A stretch of DNA of 64,000 nucleotides from Hydrogenophaga sp. (GTDB lineage: Bacteria; Pseudomonadota; Gammaproteobacteria; Burkholderiales; Burkholderiaceae_C): assembly GCF_019635465.1 (NCBI RefSeq), contig NZ_JAHBZK010000012.1, forward strand, positions 1-64,000, read 5' to 3'. The notes under the pieces are model-generated. The model made no database searches and was not told the origin of the DNA. It saw only the letters and a program-made list of their open reading frames with translations. The translations under genes were made by a program, and so were the position numbers. Below are positions 25,966-36,938 of this stretch, piece after piece (position 1 is the stretch's first letter; each line of letters opens with the position of its first letter).

Positions 25966-27476
25966 TGGTGCAGACACTCATCCAACCCCTGGCCGCTGCC
26001 ACCTGGTTGCGCGCCAGCGTGACCGGCGAACTGGTGTGCGACAGCCGTCGTGTGCGCCCAGGCGACGGATTCGTGGCCTGGCCGGGCGCGGCCACCGACG
26101 GTCGCCGGTTTGTCGAGGACGCCTTGCACGCGGGCGCCGGCGCGGCGGTCGTCGAGCGTGAGGGCCTGGAGGCGTTTGGCTTTCGCGACGATCCCCGCGT
26201 GCTCGCGGTGCCATCGTTGAAGGTGCAGGCGGGCCCCATTGCCAGCGCGTTCTGCCACGAGCCCAGTGGCGCGCTCGAGGTTGTGGCCATCACCGGCACC
26301 AATGGCAAGACGTCCAGCGCCTGGTGGCTGGCGCAACTGCTGTCGGCCTGCGACCACCCGGCCGCGGTGGTCGGCACGCTCGGCATGGGTCGCCCGGGCG
26401 AGGCATTGCAGGTCACCGGCCTGACCACGCCCGACCCGGTGCAGTTGCAACACCAGTTGCGGCGTTTTGTGGATGCGGGCCTGCGCGCCGTGGCCATCGA
26501 GGCCTCGTCCATCGGTGTGGTCGAAGGGCGTCTCAATGGCACCCGCATTTCGGTGGGTGTGTTCACCAACTTCACGCAAGACCACCTCGACTACCACGGT
26601 TCGATGGAAGCCTATTGGGCTGCCAAACAGGCCCTGTTCGACTGGGTGGGTCTCAAGGCCGCTGTGGTCAACATCGACGACGCCCGCGGCGCTTTGTTGC
26701 CCGACCATCTGGCCGGGCGCGGCCTGGACGTCTGGACGGTGGCCATCGACGCCCCGGCGCGGTTGATGGCGCAAGCGCTTCAAGTGACCGCCGAGGGCCT
26801 GGCCTTCGATCTGGTCGAGCGCGACCACCTAGGCAACGAGCGCCACCGCAGCCAGGTGCGCGTGCCCATGGTCGGCCGCTACAACGTGCACAACCTGCTG
26901 GGGGTGATGGCCGCTGCGCGGGCGTTGGGTGTGTCCATGGGTGCGGTGTTGCAAGGTCTGGGCGCACTGACGCCGGTGCCTGGTCGCATGGAGCCGGCAT
27001 GCGCCGACCAGCCCGATCAACCCCTGGTGCTGGTGGACTACGCCCACACGCCGGATGCGCTCGAGAAGGCGCTGCGCGCCGCCAAGCCCCTGGCCCACGC
27101 CCGCCAGGGCCGGCTGTGGGTGGTGATCGGCTGTGGGGGTGACCGCGATCCGGGCAAGCGGCCCCTGATGGCCGCCGTGGCCGAGCGCGACAGCGATCGC
27201 GCGGTACTGACCAGCGACAACCCACGCTGCGAGGCGCCCGAATCGATCCTGGAGCAGATGGCGCAGGGGCTGTCATCGGCCCAGGCCGCCCGGACCATCG
27301 TCGACCGCGCCGAGGCCATCGCCTGGGTGGTGCGCGAGGCAGCGCCTGCTGATGTAGTGCTGGTGGCCGGCAAGGGGCATGAGGATTACCAGGAGGTGGC
27401 CGGCGTGAAGTCACCGTTCTCCGACCTGGCGCACGCGCGCACGGCGCTGGCGACGCGCAGAGGGGTTGCCGCATGA
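25965..27476 (+). CDS. murE: UDP-MurNAc-L-Ala-D-Glu:meso-DAP ligase
   Basis: Adds meso-diaminopimelate to the peptide stem in the cytoplasm. It has 503 residues. The ATP loop is GTNGKTS (111-117). The DNPR motif (418-421) is the known signature for meso-DAP rather than lysine, so the organism has a Gram-negative type stem, matching dapF and mpl in this window. It overlaps ftsI by one base and murF by four. Confidence 0.97.
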   Translation: MVQTLIQPLAAATWLRASVTGELVCDSRRVRPGDGFVAWPGAATDGRRFVEDALHAGAGAAVVEREGLEAFGFRDDPRVLAVPSLKVQAGPIASAFCHEPSGALEVVAITGTNGKTSSAWWLAQLLSACDHPAAVVGTLGMGRPGEALQVTGLTTPDPVQLQHQLRRFVDAGLRAVAIEASSIGVVEGRLNGTRISVGVFTNFTQDHLDYHGSMEAYWAAKQALFDWVGLKAAVVNIDDARGALLPDHLAGRGLDVWTVAIDAPARLMAQALQVTAEGLAFDLVERDHLGNERHRSQVRVPMVGRYNVHNLLGVMAAARALGVSMGAVLQGLGALTPVPGRMEPACADQPDQPLVLVDYAHTPDALEKALRAAKPLAHARQGRLWVVIGCGGDRDPGKRPLMAAVAERDSDRAVLTSDNPRCEAPESILEQMAQGLSSAQAARTIVDRAEAIAWVVREAAPADVVLVAGKGHEDYQEVAGVKSPFSDLAHARTALATRRGVAA

Positions 27477-28900
27477 AGACCATCGCCGAGCTGCTGTCAG
27501 GCCTCACCAACGCGCGGGCCATGGGTGCGATCAATGCGCCGGTGCTGCGGGTGCACACCGACACGCGCAGCCTTCAAGCGGGCGATCTGTTCGTGGCGCT
27601 CAAAGGTGAGCGCTTCGACGCGCACGACTTTCTGCCGCAGGCGCTGGCGGCCGGCGCAGTGGGCGCGGTGGCCGAGCACGGACTCGTGGCAGCGGGGTTG
27701 CCCGGTGTCGAGGTGCCGGACAGCTTTGCCGCCCTGTTGCAGCTGGCGCACGACTGGCGTGCACAGTTCGATCTGCCGCTGATCGCCGTCACCGGCAGCA
27801 ATGGCAAGACCACGGTCACCCAGATGATCGCCAGCATCCTGCGCGCCCACGCGGGCGAGGCTGCGCACGCCACGCAAGGCAACTTCAACAACCACATCGG
27901 TGTGCCGCTGACGCTGCTGCGCTTGAACGCGTCGCACCGTTGCTCGGTGGTTGAGCTCGGCATGAACCACCCGGGTGAGATCACTCAGCTGGCCACTGTG
28001 GCGGCACCCACGGTGGCCCTGGTCAACAACGCCCAGCGCGAGCACCAGGAGTTCATGAGCAGCATCGAAGCGGTCGCGCGCGAGAACGGCAGCGTGATCT
28101 CGGCGCTGGCCGCCGATGGCGTGGCCGTGTTCCCGAGCGACGACATCCACACCCCGCTCTGGCAATCGCTGGCTGCGGAGCGGCGCGTCGTCTCGTTCAG
28201 CGATGTCGATCCCGAAGCTACCGTGCGCGCGCATTCGGCCCGTTGGCTGGGTGAGGCCTGGGCACTGCACATGGCCACGCCGCTGGGCGATGCCGAGGTC
28301 ACGCTGCGTATCGCCGGGCAGCACAACGTGCGCAATGCGCTGGCGGCCGCTGCCTGTGCAGTGGCTGCGGGCCTGCCGCTGGCGGCGATCGCGCAAGGTC
28401 TCAATGCGTTCGAGCCGGTCGGTGGGCGTTCGCGCGCGCTGGCGCTGCAGATCGACGGGCGAGTCGTGACCCTGGTGGACGACAGCTACAACGCCAACCC
28501 CGACTCGGTGCGTGCCGCCATCGAGGTACTGGGCACTTTGCCAGGCCCGCACCTGCTGGTACTGGGCGACATGGGCGAGGTGGGCGATCAGGGATTGGCG
28601 TTTCACCTGGAGGTGTTGCGCCATGCCTTTGCGCGCGGCATCGACGAGGTCCGTGTGAGTGGCGAGTTCATGCGTGCCGCCACGCTGGCGCTGCGTGCCT
28701 CAGGCGAACCCGCGCCCCAGGTGGTGGACGACGTGGACGCACTGGCCGCCGATGTGGCGGCCGAGGTGTCCACCGGCGCAGTGGCCAGCGTGTTGGTCAA
28801 GGGGTCCCGATTCATGCGCATGGAGCGCGTGGTGCGTGCGGTGCGCGCGCTCGACCCGACCCAGGAACAGAACAACAAGGACGGATCGCATGCTGCCTAG
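27473..28900 (+). CDS. murF: UDP-MurNAc-tripeptide:D-Ala-D-Ala ligase
   Basis: Adds D-Ala-D-Ala made by Ddl to complete the UDP-MurNAc-pentapeptide. It has 475 residues. The N-terminal domain carries [26 protein letters not shown], the ATP loop is GSNGKTT near residue 107, and the C-terminal domain has [11 protein letters not shown]. The start ATG overlaps the murE TGA. The last codons overlap mraY by 11 bases. Confidence 0.96.
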   Translation: MKTIAELLSGLTNARAMGAINAPVLRVHTDTRSLQAGDLFVALKGERFDAHDFLPQALAAGAVGAVAEHGLVAAGLPGVEVPDSFAALLQLAHDWRAQFDLPLIAVTGSNGKTTVTQMIASILRAHAGEAAHATQGNFNNHIGVPLTLLRLNASHRCSVVELGMNHPGEITQLATVAAPTVALVNNAQREHQEFMSSIEAVARENGSVISALAADGVAVFPSDDIHTPLWQSLAAERRVVSFSDVDPEATVRAHSARWLGEAWALHMATPLGDAEVTLRIAGQHNVRNALAAAACAVAAGLPLAAIAQGLNAFEPVGGRSRALALQIDGRVVTLVDDSYNANPDSVRAAIEVLGTLPGPHLLVLGDMGEVGDQGLAFHLEVLRHAFARGIDEVRVSGEFMRAATLALRASGEPAPQVVDDVDALAADVAAEVSTGAVASVLVKGSRFMRMERVVRAVRALDPTQEQNNKDGSHAA

Positions 28901-30068
28901 CGTCGCTCTCTGGCTGCAAGGCCTCTCGCCCGACCTGGGCTTTCTGCGGGTCTTTCAGTACCTCACCTTCCGTGCGGTGATGGCGGCTGTCACTGCGTTG
29001 GTGGTGGGGCTGGTGGCGGGGCCGTGGTTCATCCGCCGCCTGGCCGCGCTCAAGATCGGTCAGCCGATTCGCGAGTACGCGATGCAGACCCACCTGTCCA
29101 AGGGGGGAACCCCCACCATGGGCGGCGTGCTCATCCTGTTCGCCATCGCGCTGTCCACACTGCTGTGGTTCAACTGGAGCAACCGCTTCGTGTGGATCGT
29201 GCTGCTGGTGACGGTGGGCTTCGGTGCCGTCGGCTGGGCGGACGACTGGCGCAAGGTGGTGCACAAGAACCCCGAAGGCATGCGCTCGCGCGAGAAGTAC
29301 TTCTGGCAGTCCGTCATCGGCCTGGTGGCGGCGTTCTACCTCGTGTTCGCCGTGTCCGAGACCAGCAACGCACGGGTCTTCGAGCTCTTCATCGACTGGG
29401 TCAAATCCGGCTTCACCGTCGATCTGCCGCCGCAATCGGGCTTTCTCGTGCCCTTCTTCAAGGAGGTGAGCTACCCCCTGGGTGTGGTGGGCTTCGTGAT
29501 CCTCACCTACCTCGTGATCGTGGGGGCCAGCAACGCGGTCAACCTCACCGATGGCCTGGACGGGCTGGCCATCATGCCGGTGGTCATGGTGGGCTCGGCC
29601 CTGGGCGTGTTCTGCTACGTCACGGGCAACGCCGTGTTCGCGCGCTACCTGCTGCTGCCACACATTCCCGGCGCGGGCGAACTGCTCATCTTCTGCGCGG
29701 CCATGGCCGGCGCGGGCCTGGCCTTTCTCTGGTTCAACACCCACCCGGCGCAGGTGTTCATGGGTGATGTCGGCGCACTCGCGCTCGGCGGCGCACTGGG
29801 CACCATCGCCGTGATCGTGCGCCAGGAGATCCTGCTCGCCATCATGGGCGGCATCTTCGTCGTCGAAGCCCTGTCGGTGATGCTGCAGGTGAGCTACTTC
29901 AAGTACACGAAGAAGCGCTTCGGCGAGGGCCGTCGCCTGTTCCAGATGGCGCCGTTGCACCACCACTTCGAAAAGAAGGGCTGGAAGGAGACCCAGGTGG
30001 TGGTGCGCTTCTGGATCATCACCATGCTGCTGTGCCTGATCGGCCTGTCCACCCTCAAGCTGCGATGA
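28890..30068 (+). CDS. mraY: phospho-MurNAc-pentapeptide translocase
   Basis: Transfers phospho-MurNAc-pentapeptide to undecaprenyl phosphate, making lipid I. It has 392 residues with ten membrane helices, somewhat longer than the E. coli enzyme (360). Catalytic features: the GGTPTMGG loop, WADDWRK with the paired aspartates, [10 protein letters not shown], and the HHHFEKKGW histidine motif. The start is the ATG inside the end of murF; the stop overlaps the murD ATG. Confidence 0.97.
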   Translation: MLPSVALWLQGLSPDLGFLRVFQYLTFRAVMAAVTALVVGLVAGPWFIRRLAALKIGQPIREYAMQTHLSKGGTPTMGGVLILFAIALSTLLWFNWSNRFVWIVLLVTVGFGAVGWADDWRKVVHKNPEGMRSREKYFWQSVIGLVAAFYLVFAVSETSNARVFELFIDWVKSGFTVDLPPQSGFLVPFFKEVSYPLGVVGFVILTYLVIVGASNAVNLTDGLDGLAIMPVVMVGSALGVFCYVTGNAVFARYLLLPHIPGAGELLIFCAAMAGAGLAFLWFNTHPAQVFMGDVGALALGGALGTIAVIVRQEILLAIMGGIFVVEALSVMLQVSYFKYTKKRFGEGRRLFQMAPLHHHFEKKGWKETQVVVRFWIITMLLCLIGLSTLKLR

Positions 30069-31894
30069 CCGATCAACCCGTCCTCATCCTCGGTCTCGGC
30101 ACCTCCGGCCTGTCGATGGCGCGTTGGTGCGCGCGCCAGGGCGCGCGCGTGACGGTGGCCGACACGCGCGAGCAGCCGCCGCAATTGGCTGCGCTGCGCC
30201 AGACCTGTCCGCAAGCGACGTTCATCGCCGGGTCGTTCGACGACGCGCTGCTCGCGCGCGCATCCTGGGCCCTGATCGCGCGCAGCCCCGGCCTGGCGCC
30301 CACGGCTCTGCAAGCGGTGTTCGCGCATGCACGGACCAGCGGCACGGCGGTGGCGACCGAACTCGATCTGTTTGCGCAGGCCCTGCACGCGCTGTCGCAA
30401 CGCGAGCGCTTTCCCTACCGGCCCCAGGTGCTGGCCATCACCGGCACCAACGGCAAGACCACGGTCACGTCTCTGTGCGCCTTGCTGCTGGAGCGCACGG
30501 GCTGGCAGGTGGCCACCGCGGGCAATATCGGTCCGGCCATGCTGGACGTGTTGACGGCCGCACTCGACGCCGAAGCACTGGCACAGCAGGCGGACGATGA
30601 ACGTGCGGCAGCGCAAGCGGCTGAAGCCGAGGCGGACAGCGCAGACGCGCCGGTTGCGCTTGACGTGCCCCCGTCTGATGCCGACGAAGCGACCCGCGAC
30701 GACGAAGCCCCCGCCGCTGACGGCGTTGACGTCGACACGGAGCCTGTCGCGAACGTCGACGACGAGGACGATGACGGTCCCACGCTGCTGGTGCCGCCCC
30801 CCGCACCGCCGGTGCCGCCACCGCATCTGCCGCGCGCCTGGGTGCTCGAGCTCTCGAGCTTCCAGCTCGACGGCGCAGCCGATCGCAACGGTGAAGGCGC
30901 CAGTGAGAGCGCCTGGGCGTCGGTGCCCACCGCAGCGACGGTGCTCAACCTCACCGAAGACCACCTCGACTGGCACGGCAGCATGGACGCTTATGCGCAG
31001 GCCAAGGCGGCGGTGTTCGGTGCGCAGGCTTTGATGGTGCTCAACCGCGACGATCCGCGGGTCATCGCCATGAAGCCGGGCCTGGTCACCGTCAAGATCG
31101 GCAACCGCAACCGGCAGGTGCCCGCGCGGGCGTGGTGCAGCTTCGGGCTCGATGCACCCGACCGTGCCGGCGACTGGGGTCTGGAAACCGTCAATGGCAT
31201 GACCTGGCTGGTGCGGGCGCTGGCGCTCGACGAAACGCGCAGCAAGGCCCGCGGCGCCATTGAGGACGAAGAGCTCTACTTCCAGCGCCTCATGCCGGCC
31301 GAGGCCTTGCGCATTCGCGGCCGCCACAACGCGGCCAACGCCCTGGCTGCGCTGGCGCTGGCCACCTCCACCGGTGCACCGCTGGGGCCGATGCTGCATG
31401 GGCTGCGCGAGTACCGTGGCGAGCCACACCGCGTGGAGCCGGTCGCCATCCTGGATGGCGTCGAGTACTTCGACGACAGCAAGGGCACCAACGTGGGTGC
31501 GACGCTCGCGGCGGTCAACGGCCTGGGTGCCGAGCGCCGCCTCGTGGTCATTCTGGGCGGCGACGGCAAGGGGCAGGACTTCGCGCCGCTGGCCGACGCG
31601 CTGGCGCGCCACGCGCGCGCCGTGCTGCTGATCGGCCGTGACGCCGCCCTGATTCGCGCGTCGATCGGCGACGCCCTGTCGGCCGCTGGCGTGGGCGTGG
31701 AGGACGTTGGCCATCTGGAAGCCGCGGTGTCGCAGGCGGCGACGCTGGCGCAGTCGGGCGATGCGGTGCTGATGTCGCCGGCCTGCGCCAGCCTGGACCA
31801 GTTCCGCAACTACGAGCACCGCGCCGAGGTGTTTGTGGCTGCGGTGCGTGAACTGGCCGAGGCGCGCGGCATGAGCCTGGAGGGTGGTCTGTGA
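30065..31894 (+). CDS. murD: UDP-MurNAc-L-Ala:D-Glu ligase with acidic insertion
   Basis: Adds D-glutamate to UDP-MurNAc-L-Ala. At 609 residues it is about 170 longer than E. coli MurD (438). Domain 1 has [16 protein letters not shown], the ATP loop is GTNGKTT (127-133), and domain 2 resumes with [12 protein letters not shown] at about 259. Between them, residues about 165-256 are an insertion rich in Ala, Asp and Glu (VDDEDDDG) that ends in a proline run ([13 protein letters not shown]). Further extra residues occur around 375-415. Catalytic motifs [11 protein letters not shown] and DDSKGTN are intact, so the enzyme should be active. Confidence 0.95.
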   Translation: MTDQPVLILGLGTSGLSMARWCARQGARVTVADTREQPPQLAALRQTCPQATFIAGSFDDALLARASWALIARSPGLAPTALQAVFAHARTSGTAVATELDLFAQALHALSQRERFPYRPQVLAITGTNGKTTVTSLCALLLERTGWQVATAGNIGPAMLDVLTAALDAEALAQQADDERAAAQAAEAEADSADAPVALDVPPSDADEATRDDEAPAADGVDVDTEPVANVDDEDDDGPTLLVPPPAPPVPPPHLPRAWVLELSSFQLDGAADRNGEGASESAWASVPTAATVLNLTEDHLDWHGSMDAYAQAKAAVFGAQALMVLNRDDPRVIAMKPGLVTVKIGNRNRQVPARAWCSFGLDAPDRAGDWGLETVNGMTWLVRALALDETRSKARGAIEDEELYFQRLMPAEALRIRGRHNAANALAALALATSTGAPLGPMLHGLREYRGEPHRVEPVAILDGVEYFDDSKGTNVGATLAAVNGLGAERRLVVILGGDGKGQDFAPLADALARHARAVLLIGRDAALIRASIGDALSAAGVGVEDVGHLEAAVSQAATLAQSGDAVLMSPACASLDQFRNYEHRAEVFVAAVRELAEARGMSLEGGL

Positions 31895-33204
31895 GCAAAC
31901 GCAAGGCCAGCACCGTCAAGGCGGCGACACCCGGTCGCTGGGCGGCGCTGCGTGCGCGCCTGTTCGGCTGGTTGCCCGCGCTCGGCGGTGCCGATCTGGC
32001 TGGGGCAGGGGACATCCCGGTGCGTTTGTCCAGCCGCAGCTACGGCCGCGCACGTGGCGTGTCGGTCGGCGTGACCGGTTTCGACCAGCCCCTCATGTGG
32101 GTGGTGTTCGCCATCATGGCCTGGGGCCTGGTCATGGTGTATTCCGCCTCCATCGCCTTGCCCGACAACCCGCGTTTCGCGGCTTACACCCACACCCATT
32201 TCGTGGTGCGCCATGCCATGTCGATGGTCATCGGCGTTGTGGCGGCGTTGCTGGCGTTCCAGGTGCCCGTCAAGACCTGGGAACGCCTGGCACCCTATCT
32301 CTTCGCGATCGCGCTGGTCCTGATGGTGGTGGTGCTGATCCCGGTCATTGGCAAGGGTGTCAACGGCGCGCGGCGCTGGATCTCGCTGGGCATCATGAAC
32401 TTCCAGCCGTCCGAGCTCGGCAAGCTCTCGGTGCTGCTGTATGCGGCCAGCTACATGGTCCGCAAGATGGAGATCAAGGAGAACTTCTGGCAGGCGGTGC
32501 TGCCCATGGCGGTGGCGCTGGGCGTGGTGGGCACCCTGCTGCTGGCGCAGCCCGACATGGGCGCCTTCATGGTGATCGTGGTGATCGCCATGGGCATCCT
32601 GTTCCTTGGTGGCGTCAACGCACGCATGTTCTTCCTGATCGCGGCGGTGGTGGTGGCGGCCTTCGCCATGATGATCATGGCCAGCGAATGGCGGCGCGAG
32701 CGCATCTTTGCCTACCTCGATCCCTGGAGCGAAGAGCATGCGCTGGGCAAGGGCTACCAACTGTCGCACGCACTGATTGCCTTCGGGCGCGGCGAAATCT
32801 TCGGTGTCGGCCTGGGCGGTAGTGTTGAAAAGCTCAACTGGCTGCCCGAAGCCCACACCGATTTCCTGCTGGCCGTCATCGGCGAAGAGTTCGGCCTCGC
32901 CGGTGTGGTCACGCTGATCGGCCTGTTCCTGTGGCTCACGCGCCGCGTCATGCACATCGGCCGACAGGCCATCGCGCTCGACCAGGTGTTTGCGGGCCTG
33001 GTGGCGCAGGGCGTGGGCCTGTGGTTCGGCTTCCAGGCCTTCATCAACATCGGGGTCAACCTCGGTGCTTTGCCGACCAAGGGCCTGACCTTGCCGTTCA
33101 TGAGCTACGGCGGCTCGGCCATTCTGCTCAACCTGGTGGCCCTGGCCATCGTGCTGCGGGTGGACTACGAGAACCGCGAAATGATGCGGGGGGTGCGATC
33201 GTGA
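31891..33204 (+). CDS. ftsW: septal peptidoglycan polymerase FtsW
   Basis: A SEDS glycosyltransferase that polymerises lipid II with FtsI. It has 437 residues from the GTG overlapping the murD stop. An unusually long basic cytoplasmic start (residues 1-60) precedes ten membrane helices. Family motifs include [50 protein letters not shown] and the late [11 protein letters not shown]. The gene is followed by a repeat-containing spacer, breaking the otherwise overlapping operon. Confidence 0.96.
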   Translation: MSKRKASTVKAATPGRWAALRARLFGWLPALGGADLAGAGDIPVRLSSRSYGRARGVSVGVTGFDQPLMWVVFAIMAWGLVMVYSASIALPDNPRFAAYTHTHFVVRHAMSMVIGVVAALLAFQVPVKTWERLAPYLFAIALVLMVVVLIPVIGKGVNGARRWISLGIMNFQPSELGKLSVLLYAASYMVRKMEIKENFWQAVLPMAVALGVVGTLLLAQPDMGAFMVIVVIAMGILFLGGVNARMFFLIAAVVVAAFAMMIMASEWRRERIFAYLDPWSEEHALGKGYQLSHALIAFGRGEIFGVGLGGSVEKLNWLPEAHTDFLLAVIGEEFGLAGVVTLIGLFLWLTRRVMHIGRQAIALDQVFAGLVAQGVGLWFGFQAFINIGVNLGALPTKGLTLPFMSYGGSAILLNLVALAIVLRVDYENREMMRGVRS

Positions 33205-33236
33205 CGTGCACCTTCTCCTTCTGCTTTGCGGTGCGG

Positions 33237-33342
33237 ATGACAATTGATGTCGCCCTGCGGGCGTTCATGACAGATGACTGCCGTGCGCCGACGCGGTCCG
33301 GTCATTCGTCATGCGGGGGCGAAGCCCCGCGTCATTCGTCGT
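33237..33342. repeat. palindromic repeat array, ftsW-murG junction
   Basis: A 154-bp spacer carries copies of a 12-bp unit related to ATGACRAATGAC. Forward-type copies lie at 33237-33248 (degenerate) and 33267-33278 (ATGACAGATGAC). Reverse-type copies are at 33301-33312 (GTCATTCGTCAT) and 33331-33342. Pairs flank GC hairpins: CGCCC-TGC-GGGCG, and GCGGGG-GCGAAG-CCCCGC at 33313-33330. The layout resembles REP/BIME elements. Confidence 0.7.
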
Positions 33343-33358
33343 CAGGAGGGACAGGCGC

Positions 33359-34438
33359 ATGACCCGCCAACCCTGCGCCCTCGTGATGGCTGGCGGCACC
33401 GGTGGCCACATCTTCCCGGGCCTGGCCGTGGCCGAGGCGTTGCGCGCGCGCGGCTGGCGCGTGCACTGGCTGGGCGCGCCCGCCAGCATGGAAAGCCGGC
33501 TGGTGCCGCCGCGCGGGTTCCCGCTGGAGTCGGTGGCCTTTGGTGGTTTGCGCGGCAAGGGTTTGCTCACCAAGCTGTTGTTGCCGCTGAACCTGCTGCG
33601 TGCCTTCTGGCAAAGCCTGCAGGTGGTGCGCCGGGTCAAGCCCGACGTGCTGGTGGGCCTGGGCGGCTACATCACCTTCCCGGGCGGGATGATGGGTGTT
33701 CTGCTGGGCAAACCCCTGGTGTTGCACGAACAGAACTCGATCGCCGGCCTGGCCAACAAGGTGTTGGCCGAGGTGGCCGACCGCCGCTTCAGTGCATTCC
33801 CGAATGCGCTGGCCAAGGCCGAGTGGGTGGGCAACCCCTTGCGCGAGGCCTTCCTGCAGCAAGCCGCGCCGGCCGAGCGCTTTGCCGGCCGCGGTGGTCC
33901 ACTCAAGGTGCTCATCGTCGGCGGCAGCCTGGGCGCTCAGGCACTCAATCGCGTGGTGCCCCAGGCGCTCGCGCGCATTCCGCTGGATCAACGCCCATTG
34001 GTGCTGCACCAGAGCGGCGAGAAACAGATCGACGCCTTGCGCGCCAACTACGCCGCTGCCGGCGTGGACGCAGAGCTCACCCCTTTCATCGACGACACCG
34101 CCAGCGCTTACGCCGAAGCCGACCTGGTCATCGCACGCGCGGGCGCCAGCACGGTCACCGAACTGGCGGCCGTGGGGGCGGCGTCCCTGCTGGTGCCGTT
34201 CCCGGCGGCGGTGGACGACCACCAGACGCACAACGCCCGCTTCCTGGTCGACGCCGGCGCGGCCTGGCTCGAAGCCCAGGCCGGACTCACACCCGAAAAG
34301 CTCTCGGCGCTGCTGATGGCGCTGGACCGCGAGCGCCTGCTGGCCATGGCCGAGAAGGCGCGCACGGTGGCCAGGACCGGTGCGGTTGAAGCGGTGGTGG
34401 GCGCTTGCGCCGAACTCGCGAAAGTCAGATCCGAATGA
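33359..34438 (+). CDS. murG: UDP-GlcNAc:lipid I N-acetylglucosaminyltransferase
   Basis: Converts lipid I to lipid II at the cytoplasmic face of the inner membrane. It has 359 residues in the GT-B fold. The N-terminal loop is [19 protein letters not shown], the linker region has [11 protein letters not shown] and [13 protein letters not shown], and the donor site shows [11 protein letters not shown] and [12 protein letters not shown] strong AGGAGG ribosome site lies 8 nt before the ATG, as expected because the repeat spacer removed coupling to ftsW. The stop overlaps the murC ATG. Confidence 0.97.
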   Translation: MTRQPCALVMAGGTGGHIFPGLAVAEALRARGWRVHWLGAPASMESRLVPPRGFPLESVAFGGLRGKGLLTKLLLPLNLLRAFWQSLQVVRRVKPDVLVGLGGYITFPGGMMGVLLGKPLVLHEQNSIAGLANKVLAEVADRRFSAFPNALAKAEWVGNPLREAFLQQAAPAERFAGRGGPLKVLIVGGSLGAQALNRVVPQALARIPLDQRPLVLHQSGEKQIDALRANYAAAGVDAELTPFIDDTASAYAEADLVIARAGASTVTELAAVGAASLLVPFPAAVDDHQTHNARFLVDAGAAWLEAQAGLTPEKLSALLMALDRERLLAMAEKARTVARTGAVEAVVGACAELAKVRSE

Positions 34439-35835
34439 AGCACGCCATCCGTCACATCCATTTCGTCGGCATCGGTGGCGCCGGCATGAGCGGCATCGCC
34501 GAGGTGTTGCTCAACCAGGGTTACCGCATCTCGGGCAGCGACCTGGGCGACTCGGCCGCCACGCGCCGCCTGACCGCGCTCGGCGCCGAGGTGTTCCAGG
34601 GGCACGACGCACAGCACATCGACGGCGCAGACGCCATCGTCACCTCCACTGCCGTGAAGGCCGACAACCCCGAGGTGGTCGCAGCGCATGCGCGGCTGAT
34701 CCCTGTGGTGCCGCGCGCGGTCATGCTGGCCGAGCTGATGCGCCTGAAGAAGGGCGTGGCGATTGCCGGCACACACGGCAAGACCACCACCACCAGCCTG
34801 GTGGCCAGTGTGCTGGCCGAGGCGGGGCTGGACCCGACCTTCGTCATCGGTGGCCGGCTCAACAGCGCGGGTGCCAATGCGGCGCTGGGCAGCGGCGAAT
34901 ACATCGTGGTCGAGGCCGATGAGTCCGACGCCTCGTTCCTGAACCTGCTGCCCATGATCTCGGTGATCACCAACATCGACGCCGACCACATGGACACTTA
35001 CGGGCACGACTTCGGGCGCCTCAAGGGGGCGTTCGTGGAGTTCCTGCACAAGATGCCGTTCTACGGCGCCGCCGTGGTGTGCGTGGACGACGCCGCGGTG
35101 CGCGAGATCCTGCCGCAGATCGCGCGGCCGATCACCAGCTACGGCATCGACAGCGAAGACGCGCAGGTGCGTGCGTTGAACGTGCGTGCGGTCGGCGGCC
35201 AGATGCACTTCACCGTGCAGCGCCGCAATGGCGTGGCGCTGCCCGACATGGATGTGGTGCTCAACCTGCCCGGTCGCCACAACGTGCTCAACGCGCTCGC
35301 CGCCATCGGCATCGCGGTCGAACTCGGTGTGCCGGACAACGCCGTGCGCAAGGCATTGGCGGATTTCAAAGGCGTGGGGCGCCGCTTCCAGCGCTATGGC
35401 GAGGCCCTGCTGCCCGGCGGTGGCCACATCACCGTGGTGGACGACTACGGCCACCACCCGGTCGAAATGGCGGCCACCATCGCTGCCGCGCGCGGTGCCT
35501 TCCCTGGCCGACGCCTGGTGCTGGCCTTTCAGCCGCACCGCTACACCCGCACGCGCGATTGCTTCGAGGACTTCGTCAAGGTCATCGGTCAGGCCGACGC
35601 CGTGTTGCTGGCCGAGGTCTACGCCGCGGGCGAAGCCCCCATCGTGGCGGCCGACGGCCGATCGCTGGCGCGGGCCTTGCGCGTGGCCGGCAAGCTCGAG
35701 CCGGTGTTCGTCGACGACATCGCCGCCATGCCACAAGCGGTGCTCGACAACGGCCGCGATGGCGATGTGGTGCTGTGCATGGGGGCCGGCTCGGTGGGGG
35801 CCGTCGCCGCAAAGATCATGGAGTTGGCGAAATGA
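34435..35835 (+). CDS. murC: UDP-MurNAc:L-alanine ligase
   Basis: First amino-acid ligase of the peptide stem. It has 466 residues. The N-terminal nucleotide loop is [17 protein letters not shown], the ATP loop is GTHGKTTT, and [23 protein letters not shown] and DDYGHHPVE are the MurC hallmarks. The start overlaps the murG stop (ATGA). A repeat array separates it from ddl. Confidence 0.97.
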   Translation: MKHAIRHIHFVGIGGAGMSGIAEVLLNQGYRISGSDLGDSAATRRLTALGAEVFQGHDAQHIDGADAIVTSTAVKADNPEVVAAHARLIPVVPRAVMLAELMRLKKGVAIAGTHGKTTTTSLVASVLAEAGLDPTFVIGGRLNSAGANAALGSGEYIVVEADESDASFLNLLPMISVITNIDADHMDTYGHDFGRLKGAFVEFLHKMPFYGAAVVCVDDAAVREILPQIARPITSYGIDSEDAQVRALNVRAVGGQMHFTVQRRNGVALPDMDVVLNLPGRHNVLNALAAIGIAVELGVPDNAVRKALADFKGVGRRFQRYGEALLPGGGHITVVDDYGHHPVEMAATIAAARGAFPGRRLVLAFQPHRYTRTRDCFEDFVKVIGQADAVLLAEVYAAGEAPIVAADGRSLARALRVAGKLEPVFVDDIAAMPQAVLDNGRDGDVVLCMGAGSVGAVAAKIMELAK

Positions 35836-35970
35836 TGGCAAATCACTGCGCGTTGTGGGCGCTCATGACGAATGACGGCGCGCTGCGCGCTGCGATGACA
35901 AATGACTGCGTCGTGCGGGCATCTGCTGGTCATTTGTCATGCAGGCGCAACGCGCCGCGTCATTCGTCAT
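35835..35970. repeat. palindromic repeat array, murC-ddl junction
   Basis: The 147-bp spacer is almost filled by the same unit as at ftsW-murG. Copies: 35835-35846 (degenerate), 35865-35876 (ATGACGAATGAC), 35895-35906 (ATGACAAATGAC), then reverse copies 35929-35940 (GTCATTTGTCAT) and 35959-35970 (GTCATTCGTCAT). GC-rich inverted repeats such as GGCGC-AAC-GCGCC lie between copies. Exact repetition at two nearby sites marks a mobile or amplified repeat family. Confidence 0.75.
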
Positions 35971-35982
35971 GCGGGAGCAAGC

Positions 35983-36924
35983 ATGGTTGACGTCAAGACC
36001 TTCGGTAAGGTTGCCGTGCTCATGGGTGGTCGCTCCGCCGAGCGCGAGGTCTCGCTCATGTCGGGCACGGGGGTGCTCAAGGCGCTGCAATCGAAAGGGG
36101 TGGATGCGCACGCTTTCGACCCAGCCGAGCGCGAGCTGGGCGAGCTCAAGCGCGATGGATTTGCTCGCTGCTTCATTGCCCTGCACGGGCGCTTTGGTGA
36201 AGACGGCACGGTGCAAGGCGCGCTGGAGTTGCTGGGCATTCCCTACACCGGCCCTGGCGTGATGGCCTCCAGCGTGGCGATGGACAAGCTGATGACCAAG
36301 CGCATCTGGGTGGCCGAGGGGCTGTCCACGCCCGCCTGGCGCCAGGTGCGCAGCGCCACCGAAACGCGCGAAGCCTTTGCGGCACTGGGCTCGCCCATGA
36401 TCGTCAAGCCGGTGCGCGAGGGATCGACCATCGGCCTGAGCAAGGTGGTGAGTGCCGATGAGTGCGAGGCTGCGTACGCCATGGCGTCGAAGCTCGATCC
36501 GATGGTGATGTGCGAGCAGTTCATCAGCGGCGACGAGGTGACCTGCCCGGTGCTGGGCACGGACGACGGCGCGCGTGCGCTGCCGGTGATCCGCATCATC
36601 GCGCCCGAAGGCAACTACGACTACCAGAACAAATACTTCACCGACGACACCCAATACCTCGTGCCCTGCGGCTTGCCCGCTGGCGAAGAGGTGGCGATCC
36701 AGGCGCTGGTGTTGCAGGCCTACCGCACCCTGGGTTGCCGCGGCTGGTCGCGCGCCGACGTGATGATCGACGCCGCCACCCGCAAGCCCTACCTGCTCGA
36801 GATCAACACCTCGCCCGGCATGACCGGCCATTCGCTCGTGCCCATGTCGGCGCGCGCCGCCGGCCTGTCTTACGAGGACCTGTGTGTACAGATCCTGGCC
36901 ACCGCCAGTCTGGACAACGCCTGA
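35983..36924 (+). CDS. ddlB: D-alanine-D-alanine ligase
   Basis: Makes the D-Ala-D-Ala dipeptide used by MurF; ATP-grasp enzyme of 313 residues. Motifs: [46 protein letters not shown] and the C-terminal [17 protein letters not shown]. The tyrosine of the mobile loop is present ([14 protein letters not shown]). The start ATG follows the repeat array with a weak GGGAGC ribosome site 5 nt before it. ftsQ follows 14 bp later. Confidence 0.96.
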   Translation: MVDVKTFGKVAVLMGGRSAEREVSLMSGTGVLKALQSKGVDAHAFDPAERELGELKRDGFARCFIALHGRFGEDGTVQGALELLGIPYTGPGVMASSVAMDKLMTKRIWVAEGLSTPAWRQVRSATETREAFAALGSPMIVKPVREGSTIGLSKVVSADECEAAYAMASKLDPMVMCEQFISGDEVTCPVLGTDDGARALPVIRIIAPEGNYDYQNKYFTDDTQYLVPCGLPAGEEVAIQALVLQAYRTLGCRGWSRADVMIDAATRKPYLLEINTSPGMTGHSLVPMSARAAGLSYEDLCVQILATASLDNA

Positions 36925-36938
36925 CCACCCCACGCGAT

